Shown: piece by piece, positions 42,902 to 51,576 of the stretch
How positions within the stretch are numbered: the stretch's first letter is position 1
How the letters are laid out: every line of letters begins with the position of its first letter
Assembly (NCBI GenBank): GCA_963767565.1
Contig: CAVYEG010000022.1
Coordinates: 1-64,000, forward strand
Direction: 5' to 3'
Origin: Palsa-504 sp963767565
GTDB taxonomy: Bacteria; Actinomycetota; Actinomycetes; Streptosporangiales; Streptosporangiaceae
Length of the DNA stretch: 64,000 nucleotides
The notes under the pieces: generated by a model
The model's database searches: none
The model's input: the letters and a program-made list of their open reading frames with translations, nothing else
Told to the model about the DNA's origin: nothing
Made by a program: the position numbers and the translations under genes

Positions 42902-43807
42902 GTGCGACTGCGAACCCTGATCCCGGCCACCGCCGCCGTCGGCGCCGCCGCCGTTGGCTACGCGACGGTGGTCGAGCGTAACTGGTTGGCCCTGCGCCGG
43001 TACGAGATCCCCGTCCTGTCGCCGGGCAGCGGGCCGCTGCGCGTACTGCACATCTCCGACACGCACCTCACCCCCGGCCGTAAGCGGCTGATGTCCTGGA
43101 TCCGGGCGCTCGACGAGCTCGACCCGCACCTGGTGGTCAACACCGGCGACTCCATCGCGCACCCGCAGTCGGTGAGTCCGTTCCTGGCGGCGCTCGGACC
43201 GCTGCTGGACCGGCCCGGCCTGTTCGTGCTCGGCTCCAACGACATGTTCGCGCCCCAGCCGTTCAACCCGGTCCTGTACCTACGAGGGCCGAGCTCCCGC
43301 AGGTACAAGAAGAAGCTTCCCGACCTGCCCTGGGAAGAGCTCCGCCACGGCATGGCGGCGGCCGGGTGGCTTGACCTGAACAACCAGCGCGGCCAGCTCA
43401 AGGCCGGCGGCCTGGACATCGCGGTGGCCGGCGTCCACGACGCGCACATCAAGCGGGACCGCTACGCGCAGGTGGCGGGCCCGGCCGATCCGGCGGCCGA
43501 CCTCCGGCTCGGCGTCATGCACTCACCCGAGCCGCGGGTGCTTGACCAGTTCGCCGCCGACGGTTACGAGCTCCTGCTGGCCGGTCATACCCACGGCGGC
43601 CAGTTGTGCCTGCCGGGCTACGGGACGATCGTGACCAACTGCGGGATCGACCGGGAACGGGCCCGCGGCCTGCACCGGTATCCGGCCGGCGGCCCGGCCT
43701 GGCTGCACGTCTCAGCCGGCCTGGGCACGTCGCCCTGGGCCCCGGCCCGGTTTGCCTGCCGCCCCGAAGCCAGCCTGCTCACCCTGGTCCCGCGCGATTC
43801 CGGCTGA
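42902..43807 (+). CDS. Metallophosphoesterase (YaeI-like, membrane-linked)
   Basis: A 301-aa calcineurin-type phosphoesterase. It has one short N-terminal hydrophobic segment, metal motifs ISDTHLTPG near residue 48, NTGDS, GSND, and GHTHGGQLCLPGYG near residue 230. YaeI-like enzymes act on phospholipid or UDP-linked substrates at the membrane; the substrate here is unknown. The start is GTG at 42902 without a ribosome site. It is divergent from yqeY with a 71-bp gap, and tRNA-Pro follows. Confidence 0.87.
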   Translation: MRLRTLIPATAAVGAAAVGYATVVERNWLALRRYEIPVLSPGSGPLRVLHISDTHLTPGRKRLMSWIRALDELDPHLVVNTGDSIAHPQSVSPFLAALGPLLDRPGLFVLGSNDMFAPQPFNPVLYLRGPSSRRYKKKLPDLPWEELRHGMAAAGWLDLNNQRGQLKAGGLDIAVAGVHDAHIKRDRYAQVAGPADPAADLRLGVMHSPEPRVLDQFAADGYELLLAGHTHGGQLCLPGYGTIVTNCGIDRERARGLHRYPAGGPAWLHVSAGLGTSPWAPARFACRPEASLLTLVPRDSG

Positions 43808-43911
43808 CCGGCAGGACGACCCCGGATGCGGAGGCGCGGGTGGGCCCGAGCGGGTCTCCGCTTCCGCTAGACTATCCAGGGTTCGCCCGGCGCCGAGGAT
43901 GGCATGGGCGG

Positions 43912-43988
43912 CGGGGTGTAGCGCAGCTTGGCAGCGCGCTTCGTTCGGGACGAAGAGGCCGCCGGTTCAAATCCGGCCACCCCGACCA
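43912..43988 (+). tRNA. tRNA-Pro (CGG)
   Basis: Acceptor CGGGGTG/CACCCCG, anticodon stem CTTCG/CGAAG, loop TTCGGGA (anticodon CGG), T arm GCCGG-TTCAAAT-CCGGC. CCA is encoded at 43986-43988. A TAGACT hexamer at 43868-43873 could be the -10. Confidence 0.95.
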
Positions 43989-44064
43989 GATCAGAGGGCA
44001 TCTACTGCCGCCTTGTGTATCTTGCCGTAACGCCGCCGGAACGCTCACGTCCTAGAGTGACGCC

Positions 44065-45282
44065 GTGAGATACCGTGCCGCTTCCTGGATGCTGGCCGGG
44101 CTGACCGCGCTCGTCTTCGCGACAGCGCTGACGCTGCTGGGCCTGGACGCCCGGTATATCGACGCGGGCAAGCTCGGCTTCGAGGCCGTGATGGGCGTGG
44201 CCATCGTGCTCTACGCAGGCACCGGTCACCTGCTCATGGCGCGGCGGCCCGGCAACGCGATCGGATTGCTGCTGGCCCTGGTCGGATTGCTGCTGGCCCT
44301 GGAGATGCTGACCGAGCAGTATCCCCTCTACGGGCTGGTCACGGCTCCGGGCTCGCTACCCGCGGCGCGGCTGGTGGGCTGGTTCAGCGTGCTCGTGGCC
44401 GTTCTGGCTGTGTTCCTGCTGCTCTTCCTGGTTCTGCTGTTCCCCGACGGGCGGCTGCCGTCCCGCCGATGGCGCCCGGTGCGGACGGGATTCCTGGTCA
44501 TCATGGCCGCCTCCGTGCTGACCCAGATGCAGGCGGGCCAGTACATCAGCGGGGGGCTGACCGACATCCTGGATGATTCCCATGCCAGCTACCCGAACCC
44601 GCTGGGCATCTTCCCCCAGCACGGGTGGTTCGCCGGGTTCGTCGCCGCGGTCGTGGTCGCTGCTTTCGCGGCCGCCCTCTGCGCCGTCACCTCGGTGTTC
44701 GTCCGGCGGCGCGGGGCCGGTCCCGAGCGGCGCAAGCAGCTGGCCTGGCTCGGTTACGTCGGTATCGTCACGGTCTTCTGGATTCTGCTGCTGGCTCCGG
44801 GAGCAGCCATCGATCCGGGCGGCGGCGGCGCGCTCGGCACCGTCCTGTGGACCGTGATGGTCCTGACGCCGGTGGTCGGCATCCCGGTGGCCTGTGTGGT
44901 GGCCGTGCTGAAGTACCGGCTGTACGACATCGACCGGCTGATCTCGCGGACCGTGTCCTACGCCGTGGTGACCGGGCTGCTGGTCGGGCTGTACGCAGGG
45001 CTGGTGCTGCTGGCCGGCCATGTGCTGCCGGTGCATGGCGCGATCACGGTGGCCGGGGCCACGCTGGTGGTGGCGGCGTTGTTCAGCCCGGTGCGGCGGC
45101 GGGTCCAGCACGTGGTGGACCACCGGTTCAACCGGACCCGCTACGACGCCGAGCTGATGACGGCGGCGTTTGCGGCCCGGCTGCAGGACGCCACTGACCT
45201 GGACGCGGCCCAGGCCGACCTGGCCGCCACCGTCGACCGGGCGCTGCAGCCCACGCACATGTCCTTGTGGCTTACGAGCTGA
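44065..45282 (+). CDS. Polytopic membrane protein resembling a histidine-kinase sensor without kinase domain
   Basis: A 405-aa protein with about nine to ten hydrophobic helices, then a cytosolic end YRLYDIDRLISRTVSY, FSPVRRRVQHVVDHRFNRTRYD and LAATVDRALQPTHMSLWL. This end is typical of actinobacterial sensor kinases just before their GAF/kinase part, but here the chain stops, with no H-box or ATPase domain downstream. Such stand-alone forms exist in actinobacteria. The start GTG at 44065 lies 6 bases after TAGAGT, so a leaderless mRNA is possible. Confidence 0.75.
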   Translation: MRYRAASWMLAGLTALVFATALTLLGLDARYIDAGKLGFEAVMGVAIVLYAGTGHLLMARRPGNAIGLLLALVGLLLALEMLTEQYPLYGLVTAPGSLPAARLVGWFSVLVAVLAVFLLLFLVLLFPDGRLPSRRWRPVRTGFLVIMAASVLTQMQAGQYISGGLTDILDDSHASYPNPLGIFPQHGWFAGFVAAVVVAAFAAALCAVTSVFVRRRGAGPERRKQLAWLGYVGIVTVFWILLLAPGAAIDPGGGGALGTVLWTVMVLTPVVGIPVACVVAVLKYRLYDIDRLISRTVSYAVVTGLLVGLYAGLVLLAGHVLPVHGAITVAGATLVVAALFSPVRRRVQHVVDHRFNRTRYDAELMTAAFAARLQDATDLDAAQADLAATVDRALQPTHMSLWLTS

Positions 45283-45339
45283 CCGGGGTCTGGAGCTGGT
45301 ACGCGTTGCGGTCAGGCAGCGCGGTGAGAGGCTGAGGCC

Positions 45340-45894
45340 ATGCGCTCCTTTCGTAAACGACCGCCAGTCCCGAGGCTGGCCCGCAGCGTGCCTCGCCCTT
45401 GGGACCCGCCGGAGACGGAATTCCCGGCCCCGGTGCCGGTCAACACCCTGCCGTTTGGCCGGCCCACGCAGACCGCGATCGCGGTCACCGGCGTATGGGC
45501 CTACAGCAATGGTTTCGAATTCTTCGTGACCCGCCTCATCCGGCCGGATGCCCCTGGCTTCGATGAAGACCCAGTGCCCGGCGCGCCGAGGGGCACGCTC
45601 GCGGAGCGGCAGCCCTTCCGGATCAGTTTGCAGCTGGCCGATGGCCGCAAGGTCGTCAGCGGCGGCCCAGGCGGTGGCGCCGAGCCGACCGGGCCGGTCC
45701 TGCGGTCGCGCGGCGGCGGCGGCAGTTCGCACCGTTTGGTCTTGCGGTGGTGGGCGTGGCCGCTGCCGCCCAGCGGTCCGCTGGAATTCATCTGCCAGCT
45801 CGGGACGGACGAAACGCGGGTCAGCATAGACGCGCAACTGATCCTTGATGCGGCGCAGCACAGTGTGCGGGTCTGGCCTCAAGACGAGCCGTAA
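45340..45894 (+). CDS. Hypothetical protein, 184 aa
   Basis: A soluble protein I cannot assign. An N-terminal basic/Pro part is followed by beta-rich segments (TQTAIAVTGVWAYSNGFEFFVTRLIRP; HRLVLRWWAWPLPPSGPLEFICQL) and an acidic end DAAQHSVRVWPQDEP. The pattern suggests a small immunoglobulin-like or PH-like beta domain. It lies 57 bp after the membrane protein and may be co-transcribed. Confidence 0.65.
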   Translation: MRSFRKRPPVPRLARSVPRPWDPPETEFPAPVPVNTLPFGRPTQTAIAVTGVWAYSNGFEFFVTRLIRPDAPGFDEDPVPGAPRGTLAERQPFRISLQLADGRKVVSGGPGGGAEPTGPVLRSRGGGGSSHRLVLRWWAWPLPPSGPLEFICQLGTDETRVSIDAQLILDAAQHSVRVWPQDEP

Positions 45895-45990
45895 GCGTCA
45901 AGTGACGCTTGACGGTATCCCGGCGGTCGCCGTCTGGCCGGGGGCGGAGGAGCCGGGGCGCGATCGGCGTGAGCGGCTGGATCCGCATGG

Positions 45991-46893
45991 TCAGCGCCTG
46001 CCTCGCCCGCGGCGTGCCGGGCGGCGAACGCCGCTTCCGTGGTGACCGCGATCGGGATGAGGTGCGGGGCGGACTCGGCCCGGATCTGCGCCAGCGGGGA
46101 CGGGCGCCCGCTGGGTTGGCTTCGACGGCGTGCGGCGCACTAGCACGACGAGGATGTACAGCAGCAGGAGCGTTACTCCATCGAAGAACAGGCCCCCGAG
46201 GATCGTCGGGATCGCGGCGCCGTCGCCGTTGGTGAGAGTCCGGCCGCTGCCCCAGTCCCAGAGCGGGTCGCGAACACTGAACGGCCGGCCGAGTGGCACC
46301 TGGCTGCCCCAGGTGGCGTCCGCGCCGCTGCTGGAAAGGTAGCCCTCGGTCACCGTGTGGCAGCCGATCCGATGCCCGACCCCGCTGCTGCAGGCCTGGC
46401 TATACGACGCCGGGTTGAAGATGTCCTGGTGCTCCGCGCCGACCACATATCCCCACGAGTTCACTTCGGCGGGCAGGATAAACACGGTGATGCCAGTCAT
46501 CGCGACGAGCAGGAGGATAGCGAATATCCAGCTGCCGTGGTGGCGCGGCGGATAGCGATGCGCATGAGCGTACAGCGGGTGATGCGAAACGCTGGCCTTC
46601 GCGCTCACCCGGACGGCCGCGTCGGCGCGGCGAATGCGTGATGTATCGACGATTACCACAACTAGCCCGGCCAGAACCAGAGCGAAAAGCACGAAGACCG
46701 GGATAACGCTGAGGGTTTCCGCCGTCCCGGTATGGTTCTCGAACAGGTTTACGTCGATCACCGCGTACACCACCAGGCCAGTAATGCCGCCTATCGCCAC
46801 CCAGGCCCACCCGCGCCGCCTGTGATGCAGCGTGACGAGCTTGGCAACAGCCGATGACCTGCTGGTATCCCGCCGTGCGGGCGCTTGAGGCAC
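45991..46893 (-). CDS. Membrane hypothetical protein, 300 aa
   Basis: Four predicted helices: WVAIGGITGLVVYAVI, LSVIPVFVLFALVLAGLVVVIV, WIFAILLLVAMTGITVFIL and a C-terminal GVTLLLLYILVVLV. An extracellular part between helices 3 and 4 carries two cysteines (SQACSSGVGHRIGCHTV) that may form a disulfide. The last 45 residues are Arg/Pro-rich and unlike the rest, so a late frameshift is possible. GTG at 46893 follows AGGAGAGG. I do not recognise the family. Confidence 0.65.
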   Translation of the reverse strand: MPQAPARRDTSRSSAVAKLVTLHHRRRGWAWVAIGGITGLVVYAVIDVNLFENHTGTAETLSVIPVFVLFALVLAGLVVVIVDTSRIRRADAAVRVSAKASVSHHPLYAHAHRYPPRHHGSWIFAILLLVAMTGITVFILPAEVNSWGYVVGAEHQDIFNPASYSQACSSGVGHRIGCHTVTEGYLSSSGADATWGSQVPLGRPFSVRDPLWDWGSGRTLTNGDGAAIPTILGGLFFDGVTLLLLYILVVLVRRTPSKPTQRAPVPAGADPGRVRPAPHPDRGHHGSGVRRPARRGRGRR

Positions 46894-47050
46894 CGGCCTC
46901 TCCTCGCCTAAATTGCGCCGCCTCCCCGTCTCCGCCTATCGTATGCCGCGGCGGTTCGGCAAAGCTGTGCACGATGAAATCTGGTACAGAAGGCGGCTAC
47001 AACGTTTGCCCCGGGATTCCAGCTGAGGAGCCAACCGAGCAACCGGATCA

Positions 47051-47091
47051 ATGTGCATCTGAGCCCGGCTGTATCCGGCTCAGGTGCACAT
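47051..47091. terminator. Long hairpin downstream of the alpha/beta-hydrolase gene
   Basis: ATGTGCATCTGAGCC pairs with GGCTCAGGTGCACAT with one mismatch around an 11-base loop, and the flanks (CCGG/CCGGT) extend the stem. It lies in the 409-bp gap between two minus-strand genes, about 210 bp beyond the hydrolase stop. There is no T tract. Confidence 0.5.
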
Positions 47092-47302
47092 CAAGCCGGT
47101 TCCGCGAGGGCGCCTGCCGGGCTGACGCGGGCGTCGGCCGGGCCGGATCGGCCAAGCGAACGTCTCCGGGCGCGGTACTAATTCCTGCCGTCAAATAACG
47201 GAGCCGTTCGTCTGCGAAGTAAGCTCGCGGCAATGCGGATTGGAGATCTCGGCGAGCGAGAGATACCTCTGGTAAGTCCTCATCCAGCCGGAAATCCAAG
47301 GC

Positions 47303-48196
47303 TCAGCTGAGACCGGCCAGCGCCGTGATCCGGCCGACCATGTCGGGCCACAGCTCTGTTGGCAGGCTGTGACCCATGCCCGGGTAGATGACGAGCTTCG
47401 CCCCCGGGATCCTGGCCGCGATGTCCTGGCTGGCCTTGGGCTTGATGATCGGGTCATCGCGGCCGCAGAACACCAGAGCCGGGACGTGGATGCCCGATAT
47501 CGGGGGGATCTTCTGGGCCCGGCCGGCGGCGATCTGGCGCTGGGTGGACCTGGGATCGCGCGGGCTGCGGTCATGGCTGACCGTGGCCACCGACCGCGCC
47601 CAGTCCCCGGGGAACGGGTAACCCGGCGACCCGAAGGTCCGGAGCATTTCCACCAGGTTGTCGATCTCTGTTTCACGCGTCGTGGCCTGCTTGATCTTGC
47701 GCAGCTTGAGGAAGACGCCGAACTTGATGTAGCGCATGGCACCCAGTCCGCTGACATCGGCCGGCACGCCCATGGCACTAGTCAGGGTGCGCACCCGGTC
47801 CGGGTGGTACAGGGCCAGGGCCTGGGCCAGGGCGGCGCCCATCGACACGCCCACGACGTGCGCGCTCTTCCAGCCCACCGCGTCCATCACGGCGATCGCG
47901 TCGTCGAGCATGTCCAGGGTGGTGTAGCTCGGTTTGGTCCGGCCGAGCAGGGCCAGGAACGGGTTCTCCTTTTTCGCGGAATCGAACTTGGACGACAGCC
48001 CGCTGTCCCTGTTGTCGAACCGGACGACCGCGAACCCGCGGTCGGCCAGCTGCTGGCAGAAGGCCTCGGGCCACCACACCATCTGGAAGTCCAGGCCGCT
48101 GATCAGCAGGAGCGGCTCGCCGGTGGCGAGGTCGCCGAAGGACTCATAGGCCACCGTGACGGCCTGGTTGTGCGCGTACTGAGTCTGAGCTGGCAT
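47303..48196 (-). CDS. Alpha/beta-hydrolase
   Basis: A 297-aa alpha/beta-fold hydrolase with nucleophile elbow GVSMGAAL near residue 118, the acid in CGRDDPI near 240, and His in PGMGHSLP near 270. It resembles the aclacinomycin methylesterase/esterase group; the substrate is unknown. ATG at 48196 follows GGGAGG with about 7-base spacing; an upstream in-frame ATG lies nearer the operator. It is divergent from a TetR gene and probably its target. Confidence 0.88.
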   Translation of the reverse strand: MPAQTQYAHNQAVTVAYESFGDLATGEPLLLISGLDFQMVWWPEAFCQQLADRGFAVVRFDNRDSGLSSKFDSAKKENPFLALLGRTKPSYTTLDMLDDAIAVMDAVGWKSAHVVGVSMGAALAQALALYHPDRVRTLTSAMGVPADVSGLGAMRYIKFGVFLKLRKIKQATTRETEIDNLVEMLRTFGSPGYPFPGDWARSVATVSHDRSPRDPRSTQRQIAAGRAQKIPPISGIHVPALVFCGRDDPIIKPKASQDIAARIPGAKLVIYPGMGHSLPTELWPDMVGRITALAGLS

Positions 48197-48255
48197 GAGC
48201 GCGCCTCCCGGTCCGAACGGCCCGGTCGTCTCGCGGGCCAGGCCTGGCATCAATG

Positions 48256-48308
48256 CAATGCAGTTGCATTGTATTACCGCCTGGCGTTTTTACAATGCAA
48301 CTGCATGA
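48256..48308. promoter_or_regulatory. Divergent promoter with two TetR operators
   Basis: Operator 1 is CAATGCAGTTGCATTG (48256-48271, perfect 7-bp arms). Operator 2 (48293-48308) is its near-exact reverse complement, CAATGCAACTGCATGA. The plus promoter has TTGTAT (48269-48274), 16 bp, TACAAT (48291-48296); the minus promoter has TTGTAA (48290-48295), 16 bp, TACAAT (48268-48273). Each operator covers one promoter's -10 end. Confidence 0.7.
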
Positions 48309-48955
48309 CATCATGGAACGCGAAGGCTAGCGGCCGTGCTAGCCGAGGGGAAGCGGGTGCGGTGCCCAGACGGGTCGATCATGAGGCCCGGCGCCGGGCC
48401 ATCGCGGACGCAGTCTTCGAGGTCATCGGCAGCCGCGGCCTGGAGGCGGTGAGCCTGCGTGACGTGGCCGCGCAGGCCCGGGTATCGATGGGCGCTGTGC
48501 AGCACTACTTCGCCTCCAAGGATCAGATGCTGCTGTTCGCGATGGACCACATGCGCGACCGGGCCCTGGCCCGGATGCAGGGTGAGCTGGCGGCCATCAG
48601 TGAACCGAGCGCGCGCGAGACGGTTCGGGCGGCCGCCCGGGTGATGCTGCCGATCGGAGAGCAGGGGCGGCAGGAAGCCATCGTCGCCGGAGCGTTCTAC
48701 ACCGTCGCCACCGTCCACGCCGGATACGCCGACCTGCTGCGCGAGGGCTACCAGCGGCTGCTGTCGGTGTCGAGGCAGACCCTGCGCGCCGCGGCCGAGG
48801 CCGGGGAAATCGCCGACGGCATCGACCCCGACCGGGAGTCGGCGATGCTGTTCTTCTTCGTCCAGGGCCTGATCGGTCCCGTGCTGATCGGGATCCTCAG
48901 CCCGGCCGATGCTCTCGCGCTGCTCGATCACCAGCTCGACCGCATCTTCCGGTGA
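48305..48955 (+). CDS. TetR-family repressor of the adjacent hydrolase
   Basis: A 216-aa regulator. The TetR HTH is at about residues 28-75 (AIADAVFEVIGSRGLEAVSLRDVAAQ, then VSMGAVQHYFASKDQML), followed by a helical ligand domain with a TetR_C-like FFFVQGLIGPVLIG segment. Two starts are possible: ATG at 48305, leaderless from the TACAAT promoter and inside operator 2, or GTG at 48362 behind GAGGGG. The second fits the family length better. The ligand is unknown. Confidence 0.85.
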   Translation: MTSWNAKASGRASRGEAGAVPRRVDHEARRRAIADAVFEVIGSRGLEAVSLRDVAAQARVSMGAVQHYFASKDQMLLFAMDHMRDRALARMQGELAAISEPSARETVRAAARVMLPIGEQGRQEAIVAGAFYTVATVHAGYADLLREGYQRLLSVSRQTLRAAAEAGEIADGIDPDRESAMLFFFVQGLIGPVLIGILSPADALALLDHQLDRIFR

Positions 48956-48974
48956 CACGCGTACGCTGACAGGC

Positions 48975-49316
48975 ATGCCGGGTTATGACGACGGCCGGGT
49001 GGCGTGCACCGACCAGGAGATCGTTATCCGCCACTACTACCTGATGGGCCCGAAGCGGATCAGGTACGACCAGATCCGCAAGGTGCTCGAGGTCCCGCTC
49101 GGAACGATGGGCCGATGGCGCATTCACGGTAGCGGCGACTTCGTGCACTGGTTCAACTTCGACCCGGGCCTGCCGCACAAGGCCGTCGCGCTCGTCCTCT
49201 ACCTGGACGCCAGCATCAGGCCGGTCATCACCCCGGACGACCCGCAACGAGTAGTCGAGGAATTCGCCGCGCACGGCGTGAACGTCACCAGGGGCACCGA
49301 GAGCGGACTGCGGTAA
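48975..49316 (+). CDS. Hypothetical protein, PH-like, 113 aa
   Basis: A small basic beta-rich protein: DQEIVIRHYYLMGPKRIRYDQIRKVLEVPLG, GRWRIHGSGDFVHWFNFDP, and ITPDDPQRVVEEFAAHG. The strand pattern and the closing helix resemble bacterial PH (bPH) domains. The TACGCT hexamer at 48962-48967 lies 7 bases before ATG 48975 and no ribosome site is seen, so it may be leaderless. It follows the TetR gene by 19 bp. Confidence 0.65.
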   Translation: MPGYDDGRVACTDQEIVIRHYYLMGPKRIRYDQIRKVLEVPLGTMGRWRIHGSGDFVHWFNFDPGLPHKAVALVLYLDASIRPVITPDDPQRVVEEFAAHGVNVTRGTESGLR

Positions 49317-49334
49317 AGCTGCCGTCTTCCCGCG

Positions 49335-49763
49335 TCACCAGGTCAAGACGATGACTTCCTCCGCGTTCTCGTGGGCAGCGCGGGCCTTACGCGTCGGCTG
49401 GGGGGTGGTTCCGTCAACGCGGGTCCGCCGCGGGCACACCGCCGGGCGGGCCTGCTTGCTGGCCGCCGGCCGCGGTGCCGAGGCCAGCTCCCACAGCTCG
49501 TCGACGAGCTTGTGCAGCACGTCGCGGCGCAGGGAGTAGTAGAGGTTGCGGCCCGACTTGCGGACATTGATCAGGCCCGCCTCGTAGAGGATCTTCATGT
49601 GGTGGGAGATCGTCGGCTTGACGACCGGCAGCGTGTCGGCGAGCGTGACGTAGGCGAGCTCGTCAACCGCGGCCATCTGCGCCACGATGCGCCACCGGAC
49701 CGGGTCTCGCAGGGCCTTGAAGATCTCATCCGGCGGCCTGGCTGACCTGATGTTAACGGCCAT
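49335..49763 (-). CDS. ArsR-type winged-helix regulator
   Basis: A 142-aa regulator with HTH IFKALRDPVRWRIVAQMA, then LPVVKPTISHHMKILYEAGLI and the wing RKSGRNLYYSLRRD. The last 45 residues are Ala/Arg-rich. No cysteine pair lies in the sensor helix, so it is probably not a metal sensor. ATG at 49763 follows AGGA. It is divergent from a TetR gene. Confidence 0.8.
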   Translation of the reverse strand: MAVNIRSARPPDEIFKALRDPVRWRIVAQMAAVDELAYVTLADTLPVVKPTISHHMKILYEAGLINVRKSGRNLYYSLRRDVLHKLVDELWELASAPRPAASKQARPAVCPRRTRVDGTTPQPTRKARAAHENAEEVIVLTW

Positions 49764-49900
49764 ATCGATTCCTGGCCCTCCGTCCGGTGATGCGGCCAGC
49801 GCCTCCCGCGGCCGACGGCCGTGGCCATGCTGGCGTGTCCGCTCCTCACGTCGCCGACCCCCATCGGCCGTCCGCGCAGGCCAGGACGGCCGGTACATCC

Positions 49901-49926
49901 GGTACAAAATATGTATCATCTGTACC
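49901..49926. promoter_or_regulatory. Inverted GGTACA/TGTACC repeat in the ArsR/TetR divergent region
   Basis: GGTACA (49901-49906) faces TGTACC (49921-49926) across 14 bp of AT-rich sequence, and another direct GGTACA lies at 49892-49897. It is an operator candidate for one of the flanking regulators. Confidence 0.45.
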
Positions 49927-50020
49927 ATGGGGGCGCAAGGCCTGCCGCTGCCTGGCACCGGTGCCGTTCGGTGCCTTGGGCTGACCGCAGCCAGCGGCCG
50001 GTGAGGAGCGGGATGTTCTG

Positions 50021-50689
50021 ATGGACACCGACGCAGCCGGCGATCCAGTGACCGACGCCGCCACCAACGAGACGATCCGGACCATCCTGGAGGCCGGTGC
50101 GCGGTGCCTGACCCGGCTGGGCCGGGACAAGACCAGCATCCAGGACATCGCCGACGCCGCAGCGCTCGGCCGGACCACGGTCTACCGCTACTTCTGCGAC
50201 AGGAATCATCTGATCAAGGCGATCGGCCAGTACGAGCGGCGCAAGCAGCAAGCCGAGCTTCGGGCCCGGATCACCGACACCGCGAGCCTGGAAGAGGCAC
50301 TGGCGACGGTCGCTGAGGTAATCGCGGCTACCGTGCTCGCCTACAACGTTCCCGAGCACCTGCACCGGCACGACCATGAGCTCGCTCAGCACTTCACCGA
50401 AGACAACCGAGACCGCCACGAGCGGACGAGCATCCTGATCCGCCCGTACGTCGCCCGGGCCCATCAGGCGGGCGAGCTGGCCCCGGACGTCACCGAGGAC
50501 GACGCCGTGGAGTGGGCCGCGCTCGTCCTGCTGCTCATCCCGACCATGCCGGGCTCCGTCAACCTGGACGTCACCGACCCCCGCTCGCTCGGGCGGACCC
50601 TCGCACGCCGGATCTGCCAGGGCATCGGCCGCCCGCAGGCGAGTGCGGGCAACGGGACGGCGGGCGCGAAGGCAAGAGCCAGGCATTGA
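50021..50689 (+). CDS. TetR-family regulator
   Basis: A 222-aa TetR regulator. The HTH is at residues 18-64 (TIRTILEAGARCLTRLGRDKTSIQDIADAAALGRTTVYRYFCDRN without the usual stop), followed by a helical ligand domain. ATG at 50021; GAGGAG is about 12 bases upstream, slightly far. The target is unknown; the neighbouring inverted repeats suggest autoregulation. Confidence 0.83.
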   Translation: MDTDAAGDPVTDAATNETIRTILEAGARCLTRLGRDKTSIQDIADAAALGRTTVYRYFCDRNHLIKAIGQYERRKQQAELRARITDTASLEEALATVAEVIAATVLAYNVPEHLHRHDHELAQHFTEDNRDRHERTSILIRPYVARAHQAGELAPDVTEDDAVEWAALVLLLIPTMPGSVNLDVTDPRSLGRTLARRICQGIGRPQASAGNGTAGAKARARH

Positions 50690-50790
50690 CCGAACGGCCC
50701 GGCCGGGCGCCGACCGGCAAGTGCGGGCTGACCAGCGCGGCCTGACCAGATGGCGCGGCGCACTTCACGACAAGCGGGCCAGAAACGGCT

Positions 50791-50829
50791 CAGCGCCACC
50801 GGAGCCATGCTCGGGCTCCGGTGGCGCTG
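50791..50829. terminator. 16-bp perfect hairpin terminator
   Basis: CAGCGCCACCGGAGCC pairs perfectly with GGCTCCGGTGGCGCTG around loop ATGCTCG. It lies between the convergent TetR gene and the secreted-protein gene, and probably ends both. Confidence 0.8.
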
Positions 50830-50859
50830 ATGGCGTTCCGCCTGCCTATCGGCGATCGC

Positions 50860-51576
50860 TCAGAACTTGATGCTGCGGAACAGGTCGACGATGTTCTGGT
50901 TGGTGTTCGTGAACTGACTCGGCTGCCCGGAATTGCTGGTGGCTGGTGTCACCAGAGGCACCGGGGACGGCGGGTTGCCCAAGATGGTGTTGATCTGGGT
51001 GGCCAGCGCGTCCGTCGTCTGTTCTATCGCGGTGTCGCTGAGATTGGAGGTACGCAGAGCCTGCAGTTGGGTGCGTATTCCGTCCAGCTGCTGCACCTGC
51101 GACGTGCTCAGCGGCGTGGGCGAACCGGTCGCCACGATGAACTGGTACGCCTCGGCCAACTCGTTACACCTGAGGCAGAGGAAGCTCTGCTCGTTGGTGG
51201 TATTGCTGGCGTTGAGCGCCACGAGGTTCGACTTGGATACGTACACGATCTGGAACGCGATCGCGTCCGCATCGCAATCGTGGCAGTTGACAGTGCCCGC
51301 GTACGCGCTATTGGATGCGTTGAGCCTCGGAGCGAAACTCTGATCCAGCTGGAACTCTACGGTAAAATCAGTGTGCGAGTTCTGTATCGTGCCCGCCCGG
51401 GCCGCATTGACATACGTCTGGCTGCCGGGGTTCCATGGACTAAACGGAATAGAGTACCCCGGGCCCTGGAAAGTGGCCGCAGACGCCGCGGCCGGAATAG
51501 CGAGCGGGACCGCTACCGCCAGCGCTGCCACACCCCAGCGCGACCGCAAAGCCCCGGCTTTAATTTTGGATAGCAT
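50860..51576 (-). CDS. Secreted protein with two CxxC pairs, unknown family
   Basis: A 238-aa protein with a clear signal peptide (basic start KIKAGALRSRW, hydrophobic AALAVAVPLAIP, cleavage after ASA near residue 33). The mature part has two cysteine pairs, NCHDCDADAIAFQIVYV and FLCLRCNELAEAYQFIVATG, each followed by a similar amphipathic stretch, suggesting an internal duplication, then a Gln/Thr-rich helix and a flexible Pro/Asn tail. I recall the same CxxC-AFQ / C-C-AYQFV pattern in actinobacterial proteins labelled peptide zinc metalloproteases, but no HExxH is present. ATG 51576 is preferred because AGGAAGG is six bases away; the ATG at 51582 abuts it. Confidence 0.7.
   Translation of the reverse strand: MLSKIKAGALRSRWGVAALAVAVPLAIPAAASAATFQGPGYSIPFSPWNPGSQTYVNAARAGTIQNSHTDFTVEFQLDQSFAPRLNASNSAYAGTVNCHDCDADAIAFQIVYVSKSNLVALNASNTTNEQSFLCLRCNELAEAYQFIVATGSPTPLSTSQVQQLDGIRTQLQALRTSNLSDTAIEQTTDALATQINTILGNPPSPVPLVTPATSNSGQPSQFTNTNQNIVDLFRSIKF

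Noticed and set aside
49335..49763. Fourth ArsR as an arsenic sensor
   Set aside because: It has no cysteine pair in a sensing position and no arsenic gene beside it.
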